Part shown: piece after piece, positions 22,037 through 31,267 of the stretch | Position numbering within the stretch: the stretch's first letter is position 1 | How the letters are laid out: every line of letters begins with the position of its first letter | Source of the DNA: Setomelanomma holmii | Lineage: Eukaryota; Ascomycota; Dothideomycetes; Pleosporales; Phaeosphaeriaceae | Reading direction: 5' to 3' | Length of the DNA: 64,000 nt | Assembly (NCBI GenBank): GCA_010015745.1 | Contig: ML978157.1 | Span: 39,713-103,712 of the forward strand | The notes under the pieces: generated by a model | What the model saw: only the letters and a program-made list of their open reading frames with translations | Told to the model about the DNA's origin: nothing | Databases searched by the model: none | Translations under genes and position numbers: made by a program

Positions 22037-22089
22037 CTGCGACGGATTAATACTCGGCAGAATTCAGGTATGCACGCTGCTGTACTTAC
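22037..22089 (-). other. 53-nt GT-AG insertion in the tRNA T-arm, spliceosomal-intron-like
   Basis: On the minus strand it begins GTAAGT, the best donor consensus, and ends TATTAATCCGTCGCAG. The hexose-transporter intron in this window ends ACTAATCCCTTCGCAG, nearly the same branch site, spacing and acceptor. The length falls among the 46-56 nt introns of neighbouring protein genes. Excision leaves TCGTG joined to TTCGATC and an unbroken T-arm. The boundary can slide by one G; only the 22089-22037 choice gives GT-AG. The last G also completes the B box, so the Pol III promoter is preserved. That it is spliced by the spliceosome is inference. Confidence 0.7.
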
Positions 22090-22104
22090 ACGATACCTCC
22101 AGAT

Positions 22105-22118
22105 AGAATGACTGAGTA
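22105..22118 (-). other. Canonical tRNA intron (14 nt)
   Basis: Fourteen nucleotides inserted one base 3' of the anticodon, between G37 and A38, the position cut by the eukaryotic tRNA splicing endonuclease. Confidence 0.85.
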
Positions 22119-22155
22119 CTTCAGTCTGGCGCTCTCCCAATTGAGCTAAGGAGAC

Positions 22156-22502
22156 TGGATGATTGATGAGATCTTGCTTTTTGCAATAATTATATACCAA
22201 CTAATATCTGGCGTCTCAGTCTATCTTTTGACTTTTCATTGATTTTACCGAGGACTTAAAGTGTTTCGTAATATTAAATGATCTGTGGGGTAGCGTCAGG
22301 TTCGAGTTTAGCCGAACTTACGGGGTGTGGACCTGGTTCCGGCGAGTAGCGCGAGCAGCACAGTTGCACGACGTCGGCTTGGCACGGAAGTGTTTATACT
22401 ATGACCTCATGACCTGCATGATTTCCACAAACAACTCTCTTATCGCTTTCTGTGTGCTCAAACACTTCGACCTCGCGCAAAACCAGCAACTGAAGGGGCA
22501 GA
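22156..22502. other. Intergenic region, tRNA 5' flank and reductase promoter
   Basis: These 347 bases separate the divergent tRNA and 5-alpha-reductase-like gene. The tRNA side is AT-rich (a TATATAAT-like stretch about 40 bases before the tRNA). No gene is visible. Confidence 0.45.
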
Positions 22503-23465
22503 ATGGCGATTATTGAAGGCTGGCTGCCTCCGACGTGTGAGAACTGGGAGCTGATTTGTCGCGTCTGGGCCTACTTCCCAATTGTGAGTAACGCCCCGCA
22601 TACGCGACACGCCTCTTGCTAATATCTCAGATCACCACTGCACAATGGGTACTTGACTGGTATCCGCAGGGAAAGACGTCGACTGAGTCGCGCTTCAACA
22701 TCGATGGCAAGATAGGATGGGCGACCATGGAGTCGGCGGGCTTCATCACTCTGCTGTACATCATGTACGCGCTTCCGCAAGAGCTGGGGATTAGCGAGCT
22801 ACCTTGGGGCAATTGGACATTGGCGGGCTGCTTCGTAAGTTTCTCTTGCACTATTGTACGATTGCAATGAAGCTAATATCAAGCAGGTTATACACTACCT
22901 ATACCGCGCAGTCGCAGCACCTCTCTTCCTCAACCCAAGCATGTCGCCCATGCACCCAATCGTATGGCTCCTTGCATTTGGGTTCCAAGTCATGAACGCT
23001 CTATCTATTGGTGGCTACCTCGCAGGGTACGGCCCGCTGTCGCAACAACACTGGATAGATCGATCCGAACTCATGTTCGTGGGACTAGTTATCTGGTGCT
23101 GGGGACTGCTGGGCAACATGTTTCACGATGACGATCTGCGAGAGATCAGGAGGGCAGCAAATCGCAAGCAGCAAAGGGAGGCCAAGGAGTCTGGCAAGCC
23201 TGTGGAGAGCATGGGCAAGATCTACATGATCCCAAAGAACGGCCTCTTCAGATACGTTCTGCACGCGCACTACCTGTGCGAATGGATCGAATGGGCGGGA
23301 TGGTGGATGATTGGGGGATGGGCGTTCCATCCAGGACGCAGTTTCTTGATCAACGAGATCATGACGATGCTGCCGCGAGCGCTGCAGGGCAAGCGATGGT
23401 ACGAGAAGAAGTTTGGCAAGGACAAGCTGGAGGGCAGAAAGGCGGTGATCCCAGGCGTCCTGTAG
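22503..23465 (+). CDS. Steroid 5-alpha-reductase (SRD5A/DET2) family membrane protein
   Basis: Family enzymes reduce a C=C bond of a 3-oxo-4-ene steroid or related lipid with NADPH; the fungal substrate is unknown. Three exons (22503-22583, 22631-22834, 22887-23465) with introns of 47 and 52 nt give 287 residues, close to the SRD5A1 length of about 260. Several transmembrane helices are evident. Family features are the HYLYRA motif after intron 2, NMFHDDDLREIR in the loop, and the C-terminal block GLFRYVLHAHYLCEWIEWAGW followed by WYEKKFGKDKLEGRKAVIPGVL, which parallels the NADPH-binding C-terminus of SRD5A1. The canonical N-Y-x-x-E is changed to H-Y-L-C-E. Both introns are phase 0. Confidence 0.82.
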
Positions 23466-24913
23466 ACGTGCTCTCTCTATGCGACACGCTAGTTGTCACA
23501 ATACAAAGCGAATACTCATGATGGACCTGCAGTGGCTGTGCTGAAACTGCGACTCCAGGTGCTTCCATGTCGCTAGCCGTATTGGTGGCGGTCGGTTTGC
23601 TAAAGGCACACTAAAGCATGACAGGCCCACCAGCATCTCAAGACATCTCACCATCGCGCCTTCCTGCAGCGTTATCGTGAATTGCCCCAACGGCCGTCTA
23701 AGCCATGACTTCCACATCGGAGGATGGAGTCAATCCCAAAATCGCGTCACTAGCTGAGGGAAAGGTCTGCACAAAATATCGAAATCCGCCGATCACGAAC
23801 GACACGAGGACATGTGACGCTTAATCACGAAAATACGCATAAGGCTTTAGTAATGGCCGTTCTGAGCGCCAGCCCATCGAAGGCGCTATTGCTGCGCTGT
23901 CGCTCAAACACGAGACGGGCCTGCGACATACCGAGGAGACTCTGACTTCTTAATTTAGAGTGGCCACGGAGCCAATCACAGGCGCACGGGCGAGGAATGA
24001 ATCTGGCAGCTCGTTCGCAGACGATGATGCTGTTGGGACCGGGGTGGATAGGGGATAGCCAGGGCTCACGGACAAGGCACGATGCAATTGCGAGGAATAC
24101 TGTCAACCTGCGTGCGCCGTGCGACTGCGATCCCAGCGAGCTGTGGTTTCCAGCACAAGGAGGAGATGATAGTTAGCACGAGATTGAGATCTCTCAAAAT
24201 GCACACAGCCACGCGCCGAGTTCGTGCTTAGCGCAGTGTCAGCTCTCGTTACCTCCCCAATGCGGGTACAGCTAGCAACAATTTGGGTACATTCTGGTTG
24301 CATTAGGCCCCGCTTTTCCGCCTGGAAGCTGTCGCCGCCAGTCAACACATGCGCTGAAGCAGCAGAGCCCCCTTGGCAGAGCTGCTGAAAACGCTGAGAC
24401 GCCCGTGAGCTGGGTCGCCCAATTCCTGCTGCGACTGAGGCCATCACTGCGCGTTTTGTAACGTCTGCAATCGCTATCACACACGACAATCTAGGGTAAT
24501 CTCCTGCCCTGCCGGCGCAAAACATCCGGGCGTCGCTTGTTGCGGCCGTGGCACTCCACCGGCTTCGTAGAGGATCGCCCTGCTTTCCCGCGCGACTCCA
24601 CTCCCTCCTGCACCACCTCCTCTCCTCCACTCACCTCCCAGTGCGCGCCAACTTCTCCCGCTGGGCTGCATCCCGGGCCATACATCATCACTCTGGGCTC
24701 CACGCCGACACGCACCAAGATCACCGCCCATTCTTCCTTCCTTTCACAGCAGCGTCCCACCTTCCAAGACGCTGACCTGCCGCACTCCGCGACACTAACA
24801 CAGAGGCCTCTGAAACTGCGCGGTCACACCTTTCTCCGCCCTCGTTGCCTCACCGTCGCCGTCCTGGCCTTGTGAATTCTTGTCGTTCTTGAAGCCTTGC
24901 AATTGTCGTCACC
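23466..24913. other. Intergenic region upstream of Ser/Pro-rich membrane protein
   Basis: No recognisable coding sequence in 1.4 kb. The last 350 bases are strongly CT-rich on the plus strand, as expected for a fungal promoter and leader. Minus-strand frames across this part are the complement of that bias. Confidence 0.5.
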
Positions 24914-26215
24914 ATGTCGAGCAATGGCACTGCCAGTACGTTGCTTCCTTCTCCTTCGTTTGTTCAGCCCTCGAGTCCTGTCTCGTCTCCTCCCTTGCCG
25001 TCTGTAACACCATCATCAGCACCCGCCGCGTCCTCCGCTCCAGCGCCATCTAATCCACCGTCTTCAGCGGAGCCAGTCTCGAGCGCTCCAGCACCGCAGT
25101 CGTCGGCCGCACCGCCAGCATCGAGCGCCCCAGCACCGCAATCTTCGGCAGCTCCACCAGCATCGAGCGCTCCTGCACCGCAGTCCTCTGCTGCAGCAGC
25201 ACCACCAGCAAGCTCTGCGGCACCGCCTGCTTCTACGCGTGTAGTTACCGCATCGTCAGCACCGCCATCGCAAACGGAAGTCATCACCTCGGTCGTCGTT
25301 GTCACTCCATCTGCATCAAGAGCAGGTGAAACACCGGCAGTCGTGACAGTCACTCTCGTATCGACACCCACCCAGAACTCACAGCATTCCAACACCCTCA
25401 CAACAGGCTCAACTAGCCCAACGAGCACTGATTCCACTCAGCTCCAGGGTGCAAGGAAAGAGAACTCGAGTGGACTGAGCACTGGAGGAAGGACAGCTAT
25501 TGCAGTTGTCATTCCTGTTGTCGTCGTCGCACTTCTCGTGCTTGGTGCCATCCTTTTCTGGCGGAAACGCAAGCAGCGGAAGAACAATGAGGACGAGCGC
25601 CGTAAAGAGGTGGAAGAGTATGGCTTCAACCCCAACCATGACCCGACGCTGCCAGCTGTTGGCATGCAGACCGAGATGGCGGAGGACTCGAGCGGCTACC
25701 GAGGCTGGGGCAACACCACGACCAGCTCGAACCGCAAGGCTTCTACTACCCTCACTAGCGGCATGACCTACTCGGACAGCAACAGCAACCCTGGAGGATA
25801 TGCTAGCCCCAACTCGCCTACAAACGCCTACTCCGACGCCAATTCGAACGACCCACTTGTGAATGGACGCCGCGAGACCCTGGACTCTGATGGCATCGCT
25901 GCACTTGGTGCCGCTCCTACTGCCAATAACCAGAGCGGCGTACACCGTGGCCCCTCGAATGCATCGTCGTCCTACTCTGCAGCCAACCACTCCGACAACT
26001 CTGGCGAGTACCCCGGCATGCCCATGAACAACCCACAGGAGTACTACGAGCAAGGGTATGGCAGCTACCAGGAGGGCCCATACGGCGGCAACAACGCATA
26101 CGGCGCGGGGCAGCAGCCAGTAATACGAGATGTGTCAGCCCGACGAAACACGAGGATTGAGAACCCCTCTGTGTTCCCACAGCAAGGGAACAGTGGCGTC
26201 GCAACCAACTTCTAA
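24914..26215 (+). CDS. Ser/Pro-rich single-pass membrane protein, sensor-like
   Basis: Intronless frame of 433 residues beginning at ATG 24914 (CACCATGT). Residues 1-195 are rich in Ser, Pro, Ala and Thr, with three or more copies of a 14-residue unit SSAPAPQSSAAPPA near residues 55-95; such regions are heavily O-glycosylated when outside the cell. One transmembrane helix, IAVVIPVVVVALLVLGAILFW, lies near residues 196-216, followed by a stop-transfer RKRKQRKNN. The cytoplasmic tail (about 210 residues) is rich in Asn, Ser, Gly and Tyr. The layout resembles Mid2/Wsc-type stress sensors and other fungal wall-linked proteins, but there is no cleavable signal peptide and no cysteine-rich WSC domain. 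Function is not assigned. Confidence 0.75.
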   Translation: MSSNGTASTLLPSPSFVQPSSPVSSPPLPSVTPSSAPAASSAPAPSNPPSSAEPVSSAPAPQSSAAPPASSAPAPQSSAAPPASSAPAPQSSAAAAPPASSAAPPASTRVVTASSAPPSQTEVITSVVVVTPSASRAGETPAVVTVTLVSTPTQNSQHSNTLTTGSTSPTSTDSTQLQGARKENSSGLSTGGRTAIAVVIPVVVVALLVLGAILFWRKRKQRKNNEDERRKEVEEYGFNPNHDPTLPAVGMQTEMAEDSSGYRGWGNTTTSSNRKASTTLTSGMTYSDSNSNPGGYASPNSPTNAYSDANSNDPLVNGRRETLDSDGIAALGAAPTANNQSGVHRGPSNASSSYSAANHSDNSGEYPGMPMNNPQEYYEQGYGSYQEGPYGGNNAYGAGQQPVIRDVSARRNTRIENPSVFPQQGNSGVATNF

Positions 26216-27768
26216 ATTGCATTCGCCTATTGCATTCCACTTTTCAGCTACGCTAGCTACCTGTACATTGCGACCTATCTCTCTCATTATTATCTCGTCA
26301 TCCATCGACATATATCCCTCCTGGCGGCGTTCCTCGGCGGGCTTGCTTCGTCATCCATTGCGTTTGTTTCCCAGATCAGAGCTGCGTGTATGAAGCGGTT
26401 ATCGACATGCATGCATGCGCCACCATCATCGGCTCTCCGGATGCATGGTGTGCGACGATACAGAGGTGGTACAAGATCGGAAAGTTCCCATAGTCGGAAC
26501 AGAGAGGTGGCAGGGGTCACCGTTGGGTTGGACGAGGCTTACATGCCGCTAGTAATCATCACATCACACACATCACACGCGCACTATCTGCGCTAAAAGT
26601 CTAGACTGCAGCGTGCGTCTTGCTTGAGTTTTCTTACGTCTGGGGATGCGGTGTGGTAGAGGTGGAGGTGTGGTTGGGGGCCGTTGGATAAGCGGTGCCG
26701 GTCAGAAGAGAGGGGATTTGATACGTGGAAAGTTGCAAGAGAGGGATATGGATGTCATGTTGGACGCTTCACGCACACGCTATCAAACTTGTAATCTACA
26801 CCTTTTCGAGCTTTCAGACTGCATTGTAGCAGTCTTCAATGTCAAACCTGTTCATACTTCACATCATTACTTGCACTTCGTCTCGTATTTTCGGATTATG
26901 ATCACAATCAAACGGTCCATTTGTTCGACGCACATGCCCTGCGGTCGCTCTGCACTTGGCAACATGAGACGCTCCGCTCGACCGGGATCTGTTCAAAGGC
27001 CGACTTCAGCATGTAAGACGAAGGCGAGAACGGTGGCCGCGCCGACGAAGTGGGCAGTGGGTCATCGTATCTTCGGCTGGAAGATACGGAAATAGTGGAG
27101 TTTGAACCGGTTGTTCGGGCCTTTGAACGGTTTGCGTCGATGTGGATCGGGAAGGGGCTTGGCGCAGATCATGGTGGAGAAGTTCGGACATCTGGTACCG
27201 GTGGTAGATTATGGAGGGCCATGGAGGGTTTGGGGAGGAGGAAGGATGATGTTGTTGTGAAAGCTGTGGGCGATTTGGCTGTTGAGGACTGTCAGGACGT
27301 AGGAATACTAGTGTGTTGTGGTATCGGTTAGGAATGCACCTGTGGACGATTGCTATGAGCGAGTCCTAACGAGTGGGAGATGGGAAAGTTTGCATTGTGG
27401 TGTCGGGATAGTTTTGAGGTGGTAAACAAGATGGCATCTGTGAGAGTATTGTCTCTAAGCGTGTGCTGACTGAACCAGATTCTCGATACGTTTTCGATGC
27501 CCTTGCTCATACCTTTTCATGTTGGCGGATCTATACTGAATCCATTCCAGAGATTTCGTGGTAGGGTAAGTTATGACTCGGCTGTTCATGATTCCAATGG
27601 ATCTAATTCCGAGAGTAGCTGATGTAATTGTAGCCATATATTGACTTGCACAAGCGTCAGATCCAAGAGCATGATGCCCTTCATGTCCTTAACCAAAAAG
27701 CCCGACATTTACTCTGTCTTGGTAGCCGTCTTCTGTCTTTCCGAGATGCACGCTTAGATCTTATCATC
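26216..27768. other. Intergenic region, no supported gene
   Basis: The first 400 bases are probably the 3' end of the membrane protein gene. A frame at 27050-27331 is open but has no family match I can recognise and no clear intron structure. Nothing else is seen. Confidence 0.45.
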
Positions 27769-28626
27769 TTACTTATCCTCCTCGTCCTCGTCCTCGGAGA
27801 TGTCCGCACTGGTGGCACTCCTGGTGCAAGATGCTCGACCTTCTGCATCCTTGTGGTTGTGGTAATCGCAAAGATTCAGTACATAGGAGATCTGGCATTC
27901 ACCCGGCGTGAAGCCTTCGTGTATGAGTTGCGAATAGCGGCGCCAGATACTCCTTAAGAAGACGTTGTGCCTTTCATAGTCTTGATACTCTCTTGCTACG
28001 AGGACTTCGTTTTCGTAATAGCAGTGAAGATCGACGATCAGGCGGCTCAACGGTGAATCTTGATCCAGGTTCTCAAAGGTCAAATTGACGGTTTCGTGCG
28101 AATGTAGGTCGGCGCGAGGCACAATCTCGTAGAAGAATTTGTCAAGCGTGAGTTGCTCCAGCCTGTGGATCCGGTATCTGTTTGCGAAGATATGCGTTTG
28201 CACGAGGCGATGGCAACGGCTGTCAACCGTCCACTTTCAACCAGTTCTACATCACCGGAACCACTGTCTGCCGGGAGTCTTGGTTAGTACAGCCAGTACA
28301 CAAAGACTTCGAAGATGTCCGGATCGGTATCTTCAAGCTTGACCGTCTTATCCTAGGCTTCTTTGAAGCCTCCAGTAAGAGCGGCGCGGAAGAAGTCAGA
28401 ATGGTGGACAAGAGCAGCTTCGTGAATGACGAAACGAACGTGGTCTGGGCCAACGAGGATAGTCGCGAAGGTAGCTTGATGAGCGCTTGGTGTTATTTTT
28501 GTGCTCTGATTGAAGAGTGTCACACTGAAAACTTACGAGATGCGCGGTCACAATCTCTCCACCTTGGCAGTTTTGGAAGTCATGCTGGGTGCCATACTGG
28601 AACTTGCAGATAACGAAAGTGTTCAC
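27769..28626 (-). pseudogene. BTB/POZ domain gene, disrupted
   Basis: The N-terminal half of a BTB domain is readable as FVIHEAALVHHSDFFRAAL, then KTVKLEDTDPDIFEVFVYWLY, but it contains a TAG (28355-28353) and a TAA (28286-28284) in the same frame. A frame change between about 28260 and 28205 then leads into the intact C-terminal part (THIFANRYRIHRLEQLTLDKF through CDYHNHKDAEGRASC). A likely intron (GTAAGT donor near 28536) precedes the BTB part, as in the neighbouring locus. No ATG is found in the expected first exon. Both stops are compatible with C-to-T change at CpA, the context targeted by RIP, but two sites prove nothing. Confidence 0.75.
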
Positions 28627-29055
28627 TGCTCGACGAATTTGAAGATTTCAAAGTCCGAGGTCAAACAGAGGACGCCGCGGGCGTCTCTTCATAAAACAAG
28701 CAGCGCTACTGCTCCGCGCAGGTGAGAGATATGGTCAGCTCAAGAGTATACAGAGGTGAGTGAGCCTCGGAGACTGAGGGAGAGATCATGGATCGCGAGA
28801 TTTTCGTCTTCACCCCGACTTGCATAAACTTGTCTCACTCACGCAATACCACGTTTGCTTTGCTGTGATCATCTTACAATCACGGAAGCGGCGGATGTAG
28901 GGAGAACAAGAGAAGTAGTAAGAGCATTGGCATTGGCGGAACGCCTACTGTCACTTGCCGACTTAAATTTGTTTCGCAGTCCCTCTTCTGCCCTCTTTCA
29001 CAAATGTCTAGCAGAGGTATCTCCATGACCCTCAAGCTTTCATTCAACCTTGCCT
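28627..29055. other. Spacer between BTB loci, with a possible BTB remnant
   Basis: Minus-strand translation near 28630-28720 includes FEIFKFVEQ just before a stop, reminiscent of the FEIFVxWLY part of BTB domains. It is too short to call. The rest shows no gene. Confidence 0.25.
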
Positions 29056-29933
29056 CTAATGGTGCATTACCCCGTCAAGTGCGTCAGTCCTTCTCAAGAT
29101 CCTCACACATACATCGAATACGTGCTTGATCTTTCTCGCACCTCTCCTTCTCTTCAATCTTATTGTGCTCATGAAAGTCGTAGAGCTCGATCTCGTAATT
29201 GTCCGACGGGCTTGTCCCTCCTTGAAGTGACATGCGTACCGCCGCCACAAAGCTCGAAGAAACAGTCCGTTGTCGTGGCTTTCGAAGTCTTGGTGTTTGT
29301 AATTGTCCGGACCTGACCAATAGGCGATCAGCTCAACAATCAAACGGCACATCGGCGAAGTCACGTCGAGGCTGCTTAAAGCATCGTTGATAGCTACTGG
29401 GCCCGGGAGCGATGCATTTCTATGATCATTGATAGCGAAGAGCATGCCGGTAATAGATTCATGTAGGAATTGCGACACCTTGTACTTGTCGGCGAACACA
29501 TAGAGATAGATGAAGGTGTCGGCGTCAACTGCGCCATCTTCCATAGTGAGCTGAGCTAGAAGATCCGCATCGTCACCCATGTCTTTGTGCAGAAAGCGCT
29601 GATAGTATAGCCAATGCACAAAGATCTCGAAGTATAGCGGCTCATCCTCAGGCAGCTTGACGGTGTTCTCGTGAACTTCCCTGAACTGTCCAGCGAGGGC
29701 GGCGCGGAAGAAGTCGGAGTAGTGTATCAGCAAGTCTTTGTGGATAGTGAAGGTCTTCTTCTCGTATCCCACAATAACGGTAGCAAACTCTGCGCCAGCA
29801 GCACTATGATATATGAGCGTTGACTACGGATATATGGGAGTAGGGCACTCACGAGATGCGCGGACGAGGCGCGGTCTCCTTGAGCGGGTGCTAGAGGCCA
29901 GAAATACTGGTGAGTTGGAGAGACTACTATCAT
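29056..29933 (-). CDS. BTB/POZ domain protein, C-terminus probably frameshifted
   Basis: BTB domains mediate protein-protein contacts, often with Cul3 ubiquitin ligases; the partner is unknown. Two exons (29933-29853 and 29787-29056) with a 65-nt intron give 270 residues. The BTB core reads FATVIVGYEKKTFTIHKDLL, HYSDFFRAALAGQFRE, NTVKLPEDEPLYFEIFVHWLYYQRF, followed by the helical back region (YLYVFADKYKVSQFLHESI). After HFKEGQAR the frame as annotated reads Arg/Ser-rich sequence. A different frame instead gives SDNYEIELYDFHEHNK and EKERCEKDQAR, which matches the C-terminus of the disrupted neighbour (FTPGECQI...CDYHNHKD). A one-base indel near 29210 is therefore likely, with the family stop at 29084. 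Confidence 0.65.
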
Positions 29934-30154
29934 GACTTTGTTGGTGGGAGAATGGTGAATGGTGAGATCGAGATAATGTTTGTCTGTCGAGACCACCCAC
30001 GCGATTGATCTGAAAAGCCTGCGACAACGTCAGCTTCACCTCGACTTGCAAGACAGAATGTCCCTTTTCTATGGTCACCTCGACTCTACTCAAAGGATAC
30101 ATAGCAGATATTCCGCGGGATCTCTCCCTTCGTCATACACTGCCACCGTACGCA

Positions 30155-30928
30155 ATGGGTGACAAAGTCGAGAAAGATGCCCCAAAGGCTGCGACGCCGT
30201 AAGTAACCTCACTCCTCTCCTCCACGATGTACTAACTCTCAAAAGTATCGAGTTCAACCCAGCCGATCAGCTCTTACTGCAGATCACGATCGTCGACAAT
30301 AACATTGCGAAACTCTTTCAGCTACACTCCCAGCCTTTACGCTACAGGCACCGACACCGAACACGAGAAGCAGGCAGAGAGACTCGGTGTCCTGCAAGTG
30401 AAAGATGTCGGCCACGCAACATTTGCAGACTTCGTCAAGTGGCTCAACCATCAACCATATTGGGATCGAAACTGCGAAGTCCGGGCGAACTACGACTACA
30501 ACTACGACTACAACTACGACTACAACGACGACGTCTCGGATCTAGATAATTATCCTGGCTTTGACGATGAGTATCACGCACAAGGTCCACTATTTCGACA
30601 CGACGGCGAGATGTGCCTCCCAGCATGCAAAGCATACATGTTCGCCGACACGTACGATATCCAGTAGCTGCGCAAGGATGCATTTGACCGTCTCGTGAGC
30701 TCTGCCCAGCACAAAGAAGTATATCTCCTTCCTGCGGTAAAGTACGCATATAACGACACACCCGCAAAAGCAGTGCTTCGGAAAGTCTTGGTGGATGGTT
30801 TCTGCGCCGAGCACTGCGACGAACGCGAGGACAAGGCGTCGCTGGCATGATACCCGAAGGAGTTCCTGGTCGATGCGATGTGTAAATATGCGCACGCTTG
30901 CAATGTTGACGACGGACCGCTGTTTTGA
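30155..30928 (+). pseudogene. BTB-like gene, disrupted by frameshift and two stops
   Basis: Exon 1 (30155-30198) encodes MGDKVEKDAPKAATP and is joined by a 47-nt intron to exon 2 at 30246. That frame fails near 30300. A shifted frame continues EHEKQAERLGVLQV, FADFVKWLNHQPYWD, then CKAYMFADTYDIQ, a TAG at 30665-30667, LRKDAFDRLVSS, FCAEHCDERED, a TGA at 30848-30850, and YPKEFLVDAMCKYAH, ending at 30928. The same layout (VKWL, adaptor helices, YPKxFLxDxM) occurs in the locus at 31268-32113, so the two are paralogues. A tandem run encoding Asn-Tyr-Asp-Tyr is inserted at 30488-30532. Confidence 0.7.
30488..30532 (+). repeat. 12-bp coding tandem repeat (AACTACGACTAC)3
   Basis: Three perfect 12-base units at 30488-30523 plus a partial copy. 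It encodes NYDY repeats in the disrupted BTB-like gene. Confidence 0.9.
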
Positions 30929-31267
30929 ATGACTCCGCATAGATATCACGAGTGCGATGGAGTAATGATGGATGGAATGTCTAGCGAGGTGTGTCGCTCC
31001 AGTGTGAAAAAATTGAATGCCGATAAGGTCAGGGCATGAAGGGAATAGAGCGAGTGAAGATTGGAGATGATTGATTCTTCCTAATGGGCTTTCAGGCTCG
31101 ATCCATTCAAGGTGTGTCTCCAATGCTATCCACCTTCTGTCCTTCACTGCTCGACGACTTCCGAAGCTTGAAGCATGCGCCATGATCAGTGACACCCGCG
31201 GCTTAAGTGCTCCTCAGTGTCTTACTCAAGTATCTCGATGTCCACCACCATCTCAACGTCACCTCGT
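30929..31267. other. Spacer between convergent BTB-like loci
   Basis: These 339 bases separate the 3' ends of two convergent BTB-like loci. No gene is visible. Confidence 0.4.

Larger units (their letters stand above)
22016..22155 (-). tRNA. tRNA-Phe(GAA) with two interruptions, one spliceosomal-like
   Basis: Read from 22155 downward. The acceptor strand GTCTCCT pairs with AGGGGAC (22023-22017), with one G-T pair and discriminator A at 22016. The D-arm is GCTC/GAGC. The anticodon stem CCAGA/TCTGG encloses CTGAAG...A, so the anticodon is GAA. A 14-nt canonical intron follows position 37 (22118-22105). The variable loop is AGGTA. The 5' T-stem TCGTG (22093-22089) is then separated from the T-loop TTCGATC (22035-22029) and the 3' T-stem CACGA (22028-22024) by a 53-nt insertion. 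Without both interruptions a complete cloverleaf forms, with five Watson-Crick pairs in the T-stem. The A box (TAGCTCAATTGG, 22148-22137) and B box (GGTTCGATCC, 22037-22028) are intact. Confidence 0.88.

Noticed and set aside
24964..25437. Long antisense frame opposite the Ser/Pro-rich protein
   Set aside because: It is the shadow of a low-complexity coding repeat; its Gly/Ala/Asp-rich translation has no domain.
27050..27331. Open plus-strand frame of 93 codons near the BTB cluster
   Set aside because: No BTB or other motif; codon context and flanks give no support for a gene.
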